NCBI GenBank assembly: GCA_021018815.1
Contig: JAITYX010000084.1
Coordinates: 2,356,001-2,420,000 of the forward strand
Direction: 5' to 3'
From: Talinum fruticosum
Taxonomy: Eukaryota > Streptophyta > Magnoliopsida > Caryophyllales > Talinaceae
DNA length: 64,000 bases
Part shown: one piece after another, positions 35,871 through 46,963 of the stretch
How positions within the stretch are numbered: the stretch's first letter is position 1
Layout of the letters: every line of letters starts with the position of its first letter
The notes under the pieces: generated by a model
What the model saw: only the letters and a program-made list of their open reading frames with translations
The model's database searches: none
Told to the model about the DNA's origin: nothing
Position numbers and translations under genes: made by a program

Positions 35871-36123
35871 GAAGAGAGTCTAAAAATCTTGCCACTTCAA
35901 GCCTTTGACCGGCATGGAAACCCATTTTGTTTCCCTCGAGTGTCATACAGTGGACCATCCCATGAAACTTCTCAATCTTAAGACTACGGAGGTAGTTCTT
36001 CTTAAGGTGGTGAAGGTGGCCGATTCTCCACATCCGTCTTAGAGGACTCGTACAAACTATATCTTTGATAATGCTTCGATACCTAGGAATAATAGATCCT
36101 TTGTCGATGTTGTTGTTGCTTGA

Positions 36124-36602
36124 TTAGAGAGTCCCTTGTAGGGTGCTATTATTTGTTTAATATTTACTTTGTAATGGTGTGACTCTTATGCAATGGGATA
36201 AAATGCAAGATGACTCGGTTTCTTTAAAAACAAGAATTCTTTTATTAAATATGATGCAAAAAGTCTTAGGAAAGAATTCCAAAGACAAATCGAGAAAAAT
36301 TACACTAGCCCCCATTCCCCCAAAAGAAAATAATAAAAATGAAAATGGGAAAATTCAAGTGCATGGTCTAAAATAACTACACGACGTGCACACAATGGGT
36401 TGCGATGAAAAGATAAAATATTTCCCAAGGAGTGCTTGGGCTGAAAAAAAAAACACACGAATAGGCCGGACCAAGGTGGTGGTCGGTGCCGGCCACCCGT
36501 GAAAACCGAGGTTACCGCAAATTACGGCGGTTGAGGTGCGAGTAGCATTCTAAAGCTTCGAAAAACTCCTATAAAAAGGATCCACACTTGGTGCTTAAAA
36601 TT
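36124..36602. other. intergenic stretch between the two antisense genes (element C)
   Basis: No gene recognised. It separates the two plus-strand antisense genes and ends in the antisense gene 2 promoter: CTATAAAAAGGATCC at 36569-36583. A purine-rich run (AAAAAAAAACACACGA) lies near 36445. Confidence 0.5.
36569..36579 (+). promoter_or_regulatory. TATA box of antisense gene 2 (element C copy)
   Basis: CTATAAAAAGG, conserved in the E1 copy (22621-22630). Here the distance to the first ATG (36603) is only about 30 bp, about 60 bp shorter than in E1, suggesting a leader deletion. Confidence 0.6.
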
Positions 36603-38186
36603 ATGCCTTACACAAATTCTTCTATGAATAAAATAGAAAATCTAGTGCCTCGCTATTCTCTTCTAAGAAAAATGAACTTCATGAGTGACTTGTCTCGATG
36701 GATGCATGAGATGAGCAACATTGAAAGATTAGGTTTGTCAAATTATGGGCTTAATATATTATTTAGTATTCGCTAAGTGAGTCTATTGGGCTTTCTCAAG
36801 GGCTACTGTGGCCTTTTGGGATCCTCACCACCATGTCTTCAAGTTTAGGGATAAGAACTGTGCCCCTTGCTCGAAGAATTTGATGCTATACTTGGGCATC
36901 TAAAGGTGTTCAAAACCTATCTTCCCCAAGCCTTCTAGAAATCTGCGCGAGACTTACAAGTATCTGCAGAAACTAAGCAATAAGAATCTAGGGTGGATTC
37001 TTATTGGAAATCAAATAAATCCGATGAACTCGATAAAACACTATGGCACATGTACGCCTATTCGAAGCGATCATTATCTTGAGGCGACGAGCGATTATCA
37101 CTTGCCTAATAGGTGGATTCCTGCTGGTAAGAGAGCTGCGAGGATATGGTGCCGGCGACACTCGTTGAGCTTAGTGGAGCGGTTGGAAAATTATTGTTCC
37201 TTAACACACAACTAATAGCTCGCTGAGACGATCATAGGTTTAGATTGGGTTGAGGCAAACTCGAGGAAGACCTCCTTGAGAGCCCCTCGTTGTTGTAGGT
37301 AAGCAAATAATGGCTTACGAGACCAAGCGGTATAGGCCGATTGCCGGCGCCGGCCACGGGGTAGCGATCCGGCGTCGCCGAGGTCGAGTCGCCTCAAGTT
37401 TACACCGAAAGTCTCGATTTTTCGCTCCTTTCGCTTTTTCATCGTTTTTGTTTTTATTTACTCATATTGGGCCTAAAACGTTGAATCTTTACCGTGCGGG
37501 ACACTTATTTATTTTTTGCATCCGTGGTGTGCAAATCCGGTTAATGGAGCACCTAAAACTTATCCAAGCTCCTGCAAATGCGGATGCGTACTTAGTAGTA
37601 CACTTACGTCGGTGAAAGCAATAAGAGGCGGTAATCGATCGCCACGCTTCCCGAGTGGGAGGAGTACATCAAGAATCACACTAACAAATTTCAGTGGTAC
37701 ATTGTGCACTCGGAAAGTGTCCTAATTTAGGACGCATACCTCCGCAACATCCGTATGTACGCTTGCTGGGCCTAAAAAACAGCACATATTACTTCCCCGA
37801 TCATGTAATGTGGCGGATGGGAAGAGAGCAAGTAATTCCTCTCCTAGGCTCGTATCCGGGCCGCTACCTTTGATTTGTTTAAAGGATTTGGCAACTCTAG
37901 GTGGACGAAATCATGGCTTGAATACTAGATGAACTCGCCTAAACTATCGACACCTGTAGGCAAACCAAATATTATCGTATCCGCCTATTATCCGGAGTGG
38001 ATAATAGAAATGGATCCCCAACGGCGTAAGGCATTGAGAGCTAGAGAGATAGATCCCGACGAATCCGTCCTCGTCGCTACACGTCTCCGCATTCGCGAAA
38101 TAAACCCTCGGGTGGTTAAACGTGCTCGCCGAAGAGAGACCGGAACCAAGGAAGTCGAAGAAAAAAAAAAGGACCCAAAGAATTGA
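36603..38186 (+). pseudogene. antisense gene 2, DUF7745-like (element C copy)
   Basis: Homologue of 20984-22535, about 1.58 kb. Begins MPYTNSSMNKIENLVP at 36603. SNYGLNILFSIR matches QYGLNTLFSIQ of the E1 copy. After frameshifts ELCPLLEEFDAILGHLKVFK (about 36860) carries the DUF7745-like motif, and YYFPDHVMWRMGREQVIP lies near 37795. The C-terminus is charged: RARRRETGTKEVEEKKKDPK ends at 38186. It lies opposite to the pol of its host element and tail to tail with integrase. Stops make it non-functional; the role of the intact gene is unknown. Confidence 0.65.
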
Positions 38187-38276
38187 GGAACCGAAGAAAC
38201 ATACCTAGGACGATGGGGCGAGTCTAATGACCCCAAAGGAAAGAAAGTTCGAGATAGACTAGAGCTTATTTTTTAG

Positions 38277-38689
38277 ATAGAATAAAAGAAAAGAGGATTA
38301 GTTTTGCCTTTTTAGAACAAATTTATTGTTTGTTTTTTTTACAAGTAGGTGTGCTTGCATTTCCCTTTTATTAGCTATGTATTCGGGTAAGTAGTAGGCT
38401 TATCTTTTATTAAATAAAAGTAAATATTATGTTATACTTTTACGTTTTATCGCTCACCTAGAGGAAAAAGAAATTGGGCCGCCTAATTGGACCACCTTTA
38501 AAACTTAAAAATAATACGAGTAAAATACATAAACGGACCGCCTAATTGGGCTATCCAACAAATGAATAAAGTAACCATCTAATTGGACGAGTAAAAGATG
38601 AATTACAAAGTTGTGCTAGACGTAATATTTTTTAATTGATCTAAGTTTGTGTGTTGAACTATTTCTTCATTATCTAAATTAGTCAATTT
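38277..38689. other. spacer between antisense gene 2 and integrase (element C)
   Basis: AT-rich, no gene; inverted match to 20601-20983 of E1. Confidence 0.5.
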
Positions 38690-39666
38690 CACTCGCCCCA
38701 CCTAGCAATATCTAACTAAGCACAAATGGACCTTTCCAATTTGGCCTAAATTTTCCTCGTGGATCCTAAATTGGTGCTCTAATCTCTTTGAGGGTCAAAT
38801 CTCCAATTTGTAGGTTTCGGGGCTTCTCTCTTTTGTTGAATGCCCTTGATATACGAGTTTGGTATATTTGGACATTGTGTAGGTCGTTGAGGCGCCTTTT
38901 ATCCAACAACACCAACTTTTCATAGCGTGCTTTAGCTCACTCTACTACGGAATCGACTTTCAGCAATGATCCTTAACTAGGGAATGGCAATCTCTATTGT
39001 AAGAACCGCTTCCATGCCATAAACTAGAGAGTAAGGTGTTGCTCCCGTAGAGGTTCCGATAGATGTTTGGTAGTCCCATAAAGCAAAAGGCAATTTACCG
39101 AGCCAATCCTTATAATCGATAGCCATCTTCTCCACTATTCTACGAATGTTCTTATTGGCGACCTCCACTTGCTCTATTGGTTTGAGGACGATAAGGAGAA
39201 GACTTATAGTGCTTAATCTTGTATTTGTCCAACAAATCTACTACTTCCTTCTTTAAATGACTACCATGGTCACTCCATAACAGACAAATGATATTACGGG
39301 TAAGGAACTTAGCTACTTGTTTGGATGTCAAGGTTGCATAAGACGTCGCCTCTACCCACTTGGTGAAGTAGTCAATTACTACTAACACAAATTGATGACA
39401 ACCCGTTCCTTTAGGGCTCACCTTGCCAATAATGTCTATTCCCCAAATTGAGAATGGCCAAGGGGATGCTAATGTTGCGAGAAATGAAGGTGGTTGGTGC
39501 TTGTAAATTTGCATACACATAACACTTATGCCATTTTCTAACAAACTCATGGCGAGTCTCTTGCCATGGTCGACCGATAATAACCAAGTCTCCGAATTTT
39601 CCGAACCAACATCTTACCATTCATGTGCGGGTTCACACTCCCCACCATGAATCTCGTCCATGATGC
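38690..39666 (-). pseudogene. gypsy integrase (element C)
   Basis: Minus-strand integrase. 39550-39152 shows WGIDIIGKVSPKGTG (first Asp), DYFTKWVEATSYATLTSKQV, LLWSDHGSHLKKEVVDLL (second Asp) and YKSSPYRPQTNRA. A frameshift then leads to MEVANKNIRRIVEKM (39168-38977, with the catalytic Glu) and KLPFALWDYQTSIGTSTGAT. The HHCC finger lies near 39500-39620. It parallels the E1 copy at 19532-20600. The upstream end is cut by the CACTA element at 39672. Confidence 0.85.
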
Positions 39667-40063
39667 ACTTTCACTACTAGATAACCGACGAATAGCGACC
39701 GAAATAGCGACGGAAAAATGTAATATAGCGACGGAGTTTTGAAATTAACGACGGAAAACATTTGTCACTATATAGCGGGTCGCTAAAATTTCACGACGGA
39801 AATTTCGGAATCCGTTTATATTTAGTGACGGAACAGACGACGGGAAAGCATTCAGTAGTCTGCTCAAGATCGATGACGGAACATCACTTTCCGTCGCCGA
39901 TTCCGAAAATCGGTCGCCGATATCCGTCGTTGTTCCGTCGCTGTTACGTAGTTGTTCAGTCGCTAATCCAGTCGCATATTATTTGTTACAACGTCCGGAA
40001 ATTAAAGTGATTCAATATAAAACAACATAAAAGAAGACATAATTTGTTACAACGTCCATATTA

Positions 40064-42470
40064 TTAGCCATCATCCTCATCATCGATATCATCATCGTCT
40101 TCTTTAGTATCATCATCGTCTTCTTCGAGTATCCTCTTCGTCATCATTGAACATAAGATGTTCTTCTTCCTCATCGGTGATGTTATCATCATCCCATTCA
40201 CCTTCATCATCTTCTTCACCATCCTCTTCTTCATTAACATCCTCAATCCCATCTTGTTGGTTTAAAAGCACATCATCAACTAATTATTCGAGTGATATTG
40301 AGTTATCAACCAAAGTGTCCGGCAAAGTTTCCATAATAGGATCGATCGGGCCTATACTATCCTCTTGGAATGCAAGAGGAATAGTATATTGGTCATCAAC
40401 TCGACCCTTGGTTTTGCTGCCACTACGACAAACCAACTCATTTTTCTCTAAGGATGCCTTGTGGATATGATATATAATACACCTAAGTTGCGGTACCAAG
40501 CAAATATGAAAGGATCGTTCTTATGATAGCGCCTTGTACGATGTACTTTAACATACGAACTAAATTTATGGCACTGAGTACCCCGAGGGCGAATAAACCA
40601 ATGGCATCTAAACAACACACCATTTGGTCCATTCTTTAAATTCAACTCCTTATGATGACACAACTTTGCCAAATCCATTATTACCTTGATATCATCCTTT
40701 GTTTTCCCTAGAATATCCATAACGAGTGTTAATTATATTCTCAAAAAGTTCTTTTCAATGTGCATCACATCTAAGTTGTGGCGAAGCAATTAATCTTTCC
40801 AATATGGAAGCTCCCAAAATATGCTTTGTTTTGTCCAATTATGATCCTTTTTAACCCCGAAATGTTGATTTCCTACTCTTCGTTACTTTGGGAAAGTTCT
40901 CAACCCATTGTTTTATTTCTTCCCCGTATATCGATGAGGAGGACCCGAATGTACGGTTTTTCCTTTTGTAAAAGCAATGGTATTCCTTCGAAACGCGTGA
41001 CTTCATGGCAAAAACCGCCGATAGAAATCAACCATGAAAATTTTCACCCATTTCTAACTTTTAATGCTTTTTGTTGATTCATACATACTCGGGCATGACA
41101 TGGCATCATGAGTACTCCATCCGGACAACATACCATATGCCGGAAATCATTAATGGTCCACATCAATGCAGACTTTCATGAGAAAATTCTCACCTTTTGA
41201 AATATCATATGTTTCCACACCATCTTCCCATAGTGTTTTCTACTCGTCAATAAGAGGCTACAAATACACATCAATTTTATTTTTCGGATTTGTAGGCCCC
41301 GGTATGATCCATGTCAAGAACATATAAGGCGTCGTCATCCATAATTCGGTGGTAGATTATAGGGCGTAACAACGATCGGCCGATTGAATAAGACCTTGAA
41401 GGTTGGTTGAATGGATTAAACCCATCCGCACACAAACCAAGTCTAATATTTCTAGGCTCAATAGCAAAATCGGGATAAACTTTATTAAAATGTTTCCATG
41501 CTTCACCATCCGAAGGATGACAAAGGACGTCATCCTTTCTTACATTCTCATAATGTCATCTCATGTGCTCTGCTTGTGGTTTTGAAGCAAACAATCACTA
41601 AAGTCTTGGTATTAATGCAAGTAATGCATCCTTGCAAACGGAGTCCTGGGCCTTTTTTCCTTATCTTTCCCTTTGACGTTTCCATCTCGCATGGCCACAA
41701 AACTTGCATGAATCAAAATTAATGTTTTCTTTGTAGAACAACATGCAACCTTTCCGATAACAATTAATTTTTTGAGCATCCATCCCAAGATTTTTAATGA
41801 CCTTCTTTGCATGGTAAATGTTATGAGGAACCTTGTTATTAGGGGAAAAATCTCCTTTATAAGTTTAGCAATCTCATTAAAGAAATTTTGAAGCATGTTG
41901 TAGTCGGACTTGATGCTCAACGGTTTAACGGTGGCGAACAACTCGGTGTGAGTTTCATTTCCTTCCTACAAAGGTCGTTGTGCAGCCTCAACCATATTAA
42001 AGAAAGATTGGGCATTGGTATTTGGAGGCTCACTTGTAGATCCTTGATTTGACATCATGGCATCTCGTGACCTTATCATTCATACGGTCGATATTTGATT
42101 CTACATCGCCATAGTTCATATGATTGGAGCCACTATCATTGTTGAATATGTTAGAAGTCATACCACCATCCTCATTTAACCGAGGATCTATTTCTCCATG
42201 ACTTGTCCAATAGCAATAGTTTGGAAGAAAACCATATTGATAAAGGTGTAACTTAACTTCTTCGGGATCCTTATACTTCCGATTTTTGCATTTGTGACAT
42301 GTACACCTATATTCTTGATTATGTACAAATTCCGATTGACTTGTAGCATGTGCATCAAACTCCTCAACCCCGTCTAAAAACTCTTGTCTATACCCAACTC
42401 TACCGGGGTAATAACCTACAATACATCCATCTACGATGCGTATGCCCGTCCATATATATATATTCGATTG
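40064..42470 (-). pseudogene. CACTA transposase (TNPD/Tnp2-like), decayed
   Basis: Minus strand. 42470-42090: GVEEFDAHATSQ then YRCTCHKCKNRKYKDPEEVK and YGFLPNYCYWTSHGE, the transposase-associated zinc-binding domain. 41941-41612: NMLQNFFNEIAKLIKEIFPL, then GCMLFYKENINFDSCKFCG. 41560-41380: HPSDGEAWKHFNKVYPDFAI and RLGLCADGFNPFNQPSRSYS, the transposase core. 40720-40448: GKTKDDIKVIMDL then GVLFRCHWFIRPRGTQ, joined without most of the DUF4218 region. 40300-40064 is very acidic (EEDGEEDDEGEWDDD), as at the end of many plant CACTA proteins. Many stops. Confidence 0.85.
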
Positions 42471-43084
42471 ACATTTAACAATCTATTCATTTATTAGTTA
42501 TTAATCAATACATGGAGATGTTATGATTACCTTTGTTTAGTCTATAATGAACATAATATATAACCATTATGCATTGAAAATATACTTTTCTTATACATAA
42601 ATTTCTTTAATTTCTATATTTTACTCTTAATTATTTATTTCATCATTAACTAACCATACCTAATTAGCATAAATAAACTCATACAAATAAAATTCATTAC
42701 ATTATTTCTACCTAATTAGTATAAATTAATTCACACACAAATATAATTTATAAAATTATTTCAAAATTTACAACAATAGTGTTATTTCTAATTTCACACA
42801 ATTAACCACTATCTATTGATAAATTGTCAAGAGTTCAATAAATTTATAAATAAATCACAAACAATTGCACATATATAAATCACAAATAACATTTACTCAC
42901 CCTTCAACAATTTTTTTCAACAAATCTAACATCACATACTTCAAACGACACAACATATATACATATATCGCACAACTGCACATTTTTCTTTTCAAATTCA
43001 TTCACAAACAACATTAATTTGCATCAAATTATATAAAATCATCAATTTGTACTAAATTATTCAAAACCCTAAATCTAATAACAA

Positions 43085-43384
43085 TCAAGAAAACACTACC
43101 GTCAAACACTTGTTAGGCGGCGGTGGAAGTGGCGGCGACGACGAGCAATCTCCTCTAAGCGGCAGCGATGGCGGCAACAACAAACGTCTCCTCCCTCGTC
43201 CTTGAACCCTCGGGCCAAACTTCACGAATACAAGGGCGACAGAGCCAGAAGTAGCGGCGGCAACGTCGGCGCGGGCGGTGGACGAAGGGGGCGGTGGACG
43301 AAGGGGGCGGTGGACGGCTGCGGTAGGTAGTGGTAGTGGACGGTGGTTGTTCGGGAACTCTCGCTCAAGGTCACTCGCACTCAC
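43085..43384 (-). other. GC-rich exon-like segment in the CACTA right arm
   Basis: A minus-strand open stretch of about 99 codons (MSASDLEREFPNNHRPLPLP) rich in Pro, Ser and Arg. It contains a 16-bp motif GGCGGTGGACGAAGGG repeated about three times near 43273-43315. GC content is far above the AT-rich surroundings. It may be a leader exon of the transposase gene or a captured host fragment. Confidence 0.35.
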
Positions 43385-43806
43385 CCTCTCTCTCCGGTTT
43401 CACGTCGCTCGGTTTGGCCGAAAGGCCGGATCTCGAAATTTTCCGTCGCTACTTCAAAATTTTTTATTAGTGACTGAACAGCTGACAAGCAATTTCCGTC
43501 GCTATCGACGAAATTATTTTTATGATAGTTGTTTTTTGTTTTTCAAGATCTGAAAATTTTAATTCCTACAGACTCCGACTAGCGACGGAATAGTCCGTCA
43601 CTACTCTTGATAGCAACGGAACAACGACGGAAATTTCCGTCACTAATTCAATAATAGCGACAGAAAGGTATATCCGTCACTAATTCCGTCAGTTGTCGAC
43701 ACACTTGCTTGTTTTTGGTTAGTTTTCTTCGTTGATTCCGTCGTTGTTTGGCAACGAACCGTATCCGTCGCTTCCCTCGCTAATTAACGGTTTTATAGTA
43801 GTGTTT

Positions 43807-44790
43807 GTTTCATGTTGGTTGACACAAAGTAAGCTAATCCCATTACTTGGTTTTCTTGTATAGTTGCCTTTGATTAATGAAGAATTGGGCGACCAACATC
43901 CTGATGGCTCGCTGGGCTCTAGGTGTGGAGTCCAATAGATTTTCTTGCTTGTCCAAATACTAATAAATGTCATGATACTAACTGGTGTGGTCGATATTAG
44001 ACGCTTCTAATATGTAAACGTGCGCTGGTCGACTCAGTCGCTCTATGTGAACGGGCATTGAATGAATGTCGTTGAGGATGTTGATCATGGATGCTAATTT
44101 AGCTAACGCATATGCAAATTGGTCTTCATCCCTAGGAAGGTAGGTGAAAGAAATATTCTCGAAATGTTTCAATAACTCTATTAAATGTACGTGGTAGGGT
44201 GCCGAGGCTTTGGCACGTACCTTCCATTTTGCGAAATCTAATTAATGATCAAACTGGAGTCACCGAAAACCTTGATGTTCTTGACCCCGATTTCTACGAG
44301 TAGCTTCAAGTCCCATAATGCATGTCTCGTACTCTGCGGTGTTGTTGGTGACCTCGAAGTCCAATTTAACCGAAATGAGAGTAGGTGCTCCATCCGGCGA
44401 GACTAGAAGAATCCCTACTCCAAAGCCCTTCGATTAGAAGCGCCATCGAAGTATATTGTCCAAACGTCCACCTCCACTTATAATATATTTTCATCTCGAA
44501 AGTCAAGGTGTTTCGGATTGCGATTCGATTATAGGCGGATCAACTAGGAATTCCGACACTACCCTTCCTTTGATCGCTTTTGAGGAACATACTTGAGTTC
44601 GAATTCGACAGACATGACAATCCACCTTGCTATCTTGCAACCGATAGTTGGTTGCTTAAGTATATATTTAATGGGATCTATTTGTGCTACTACATGTACC
44701 GTATATGCTAACATGTGGTTCCTGAGCTTCTTGGTAGCCCGGACTAATGCCAATGATGTCTTCTCTAATGGCGTGTATCCGGTCTCATAA
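43807..44790 (-). pseudogene. gypsy RNase H region (element C)
   Basis: Minus strand. 44753-44559: ALVRATKKLRNHMLAY, DPIKYILKQPTIGCKIARWI and FELKYVPQKRSKEG, the RT-linked RNase H. 44172-43978: NISFTYLPRDEDQFAYALAK and LASMINI, which resemble the second, plant-type RNase H seen in Tat elements. It matches E1 at 1500-1639 and 10681-10971. Confidence 0.75.
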
Positions 44791-46160
44791 TCTAGGAACT
44801 TCTTACTTAGGTAATAAATCGCACATTCTTCCTTCCCGTTGTTAAGCTAGCATAGCACCCATAGTTGTCTCCATTGTGGTGAGGTAAAGAAGTAAAGGTT
44901 TCCCTGATTGGGGCGAAACTAGCACTCTGGAGGATTCGCTAGGTATTCCTTTACCTTCTCGAATGCTTGTTGGCACTCGGTATCCCAAATAGGCTCAAAT
45001 CCTTTTTTCATCTTCTTGAAAATAGCTTCACAAACCATAGTCGGTTTTGATATGAAACAAGCGATGTACTATAAACGTCCTAGGAAACCTCGTATTTCCT
45101 TCTCCGTATAGGGCGGCGGGATCTCCTAAATAGCATTGATCTTGGATGGATCAACTTCAATTCCTCCGAGACCGACAATGTAGCCTAACAGTTTGCTGTT
45201 ACCCCAAAGACACACTTTTGAGGATTAAGGCGCACGTTGTACTTTCGATTCTCTAGAAGAATTTTCTTAGGGTCGGGTAAGTGCCCCGCTCTATCTTTGG
45301 AATTTGTTATCATGTCATCTACATAAACTTCGACTTCCGTGTCGATCATGTCATGCAATAAGGTTGTAGCCAGTCCTTTGGTATATTGCACCGACGTTTT
45401 TTAGCCCAAATGGCACCGGCGTTCTTTAGCCATCTTCACCATATTGTATCCGAGCGTAGCCATCCATAAACGAGAGCAAAGCATGACCCATTGTGTTATT
45501 TACAAGGATGTCGATATGAGGCAGCGGGAAATCATCCTTGGGGCTCACTGTATTCATATCTCTAAAGTCGACGCACATGCGGACCTTGTTGTCATTCTTC
45601 GGAACCGATACTATATTTGTTACCCACCGAGGATAGTGAACTACCTTGATGAACCTAGCCTCTAACTGCTTTTGCATTTCTTCCTTAATCTTCAAAGCCC
45701 ATTCGGGTTTCATCCTTCTCGGTTCACGCTAACGGGTTTTGCGTCTTCGTAAAGTGGAATTTTATGTTTCGGTATACTTAGATCTATCCCCGGCATGTCT
45801 TGTAGAACCATGCAAAGACATCTATGAACTCTGTAAGGAGCGAACCGAATTACTTCGTTCTTTTGGATCTAACGTTTTCCGATCTTAAAATCATGAGGTT
45901 GATCCACCGATCCTAGATTAATTATTATTGTTTCCTCTATTATTGGTGAGCAATTTTCACGATCTTTCACAACTTTTATAAATTCTTTAGGGATTTCTTG
46001 TTCATCATTAGAGGCAAAACAATTGAAAGCAAGAGGAGGCAAAGAATAAGCGCAAAGATTCACTTCATTAAAAGAAGAAATGAGTACATCGGACTCGAAA
46101 CCGAAGATACAGAGTATTAGGAATAACGTAATTAGAAAAAGAACTATATATGACAAAAGA
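44791..46160 (-). pseudogene. gypsy reverse transcriptase (element C)
   Basis: Minus strand. 45713-45426 reads WALKIKEEMQKQLEARFIKV, VSVPKNDNKVRMCVDFRDMN and SPKDDFPLPHIDILVN, the RT fingers and palm. 45391-45185 has EVYVDDMITNSKDR (catalytic Asp pair) and NPQKCVFGVT. 46156-45869 holds the segment before RT (CSPIIEETIIINLGSVDQP), shared with the start of E1. Frameshifts occur between blocks and stops at several sites. Confidence 0.85.
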
Positions 46161-46420
46161 AGAAGCCCTAGTACTAGACTCGGGAAAGGGATGCGCTCAT
46201 AAGGCGATGGCGAATTCGGGACCTCTTCGGCATCAATCCAAGTGATGTGCTTCGAGTCTTCGTTATCGACATCAATGATGAGCTTGGATGGATCGACCGT
46301 AGGTGCGACATGGCTAATGACGATAACGAGACCGAATTTCCTTCTAAGTTCTTTTCTTGTCCAAACGAAGACTAAAAAGATTATTCATAGCCAGGTTGGT
46401 CTACTCTTGTATGGACTGTC

Positions 46421-46829
46421 CCTCTTCGAGGAGGTAGGGTGCCTCCTTCTCTAGTATATAGCGATCCATCGAATATCTCCAAACCAGGTACTAGGATGCC
46501 TTTTTCCTTGATATAGTAGGGCTAAGGAAAACGATATTAAGGAAAATCATCTCCTTATTTTAAGAACTGTCCATTCATAGTGTAAGGAAAGGGCTTGATA
46601 GAGCGGACTATGTGAGGTGCGAGTCCTCTTCGAGGAGGTAGGCTGCCTCCTTCTCCAATATATAGCGATCCACTGAATATCTCCAAACCAGGTACTAGGA
46701 TGCCCTTTTCCTTGATGTAGTAGGGCTCAGGAAAACGATAATAAGGAAAATCATCTCCTTATTTTAAGAACTCGCCCATTCGAGTGTAAGGAAAGGGCTT
46801 GATAGAGCGGACTATGTGAGGTGCGATCC
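46421..46829. repeat. 204-bp tandem duplication in element C
   Basis: 46421-46624 and 46625-46829 are two adjacent copies (both begin CCTCTTCGAGGAGGTAGG and run through GCGGACTATGTGAGGTGCGA) with few differences, so the duplication is recent relative to the age of the element. A shorter repeated phrase, AGGAAAGTACCCCTTC, lies just beyond at about 46966 and 47023. Confidence 0.9.
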
Positions 46830-46963
46830 TCTTAGCTCGAACTTCCCACATGGGTTGGGGTATTTCCTTAGCAGTAGTTTGATTCCTAGCCCAAAGTTGT
46901 AGTTGTTAGTCGGTTCAAGGGGTGGAGTTAAGAGGTATGCCCTTTCCTTATCTAAAGAGCAAG

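Larger units (their letters stand above)
33331..36123 (+). pseudogene. antisense gene 1, plant-mobile-domain-like (element C copy)
   Basis: Longest copy of the spliced antisense gene. Exon 1 starts at ATG 33331 (MSRRRAHFAARSKTEKLIQD) and ends at donor GGTAAGTTAG near 33490. Exon 2 has VMQNVGFGSLFLALNHLW, then EMTITPFDFVVLFGLGFSRD (33778 on) and LRHLLGPVANRFPQ. Later exons hold DCADSFIEYGALFDQASKVH, FGFAWYLGERVTPQIQ and PPQTMFYLRFLPPQEQAAAA (34948-35160), LRRISHMPSLDVDVTRP (about 35240), YDWQQLRIMSIRLQSALRGI (about 35455) and RRRSRASSSGGFLGGSEHTP (35634). It ends RSFVDVVVA at 36123. A MITE (34435-34633) and several stops break it. PMD-like; function unknown. Confidence 0.7.
39672..43803 (-). 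mobile_element. CACTA (En/Spm-type) DNA transposon, 4132 bp
   Basis: Terminal inverted repeats CACTACTAG... at the left and ...TATAGTAGTG at the right, flanked by the 3-bp duplication TTT (39669-39671, 43804-43806). Subterminal zones carry many AGCGACGGAA-type repeats in both orientations (39700-39960 and 43430-43780), the expected binding sites for the element's own protein. The interior holds a decayed CACTA transposase on the minus strand. It split gypsy element C between integrase and RNase H. Confidence 0.95.
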
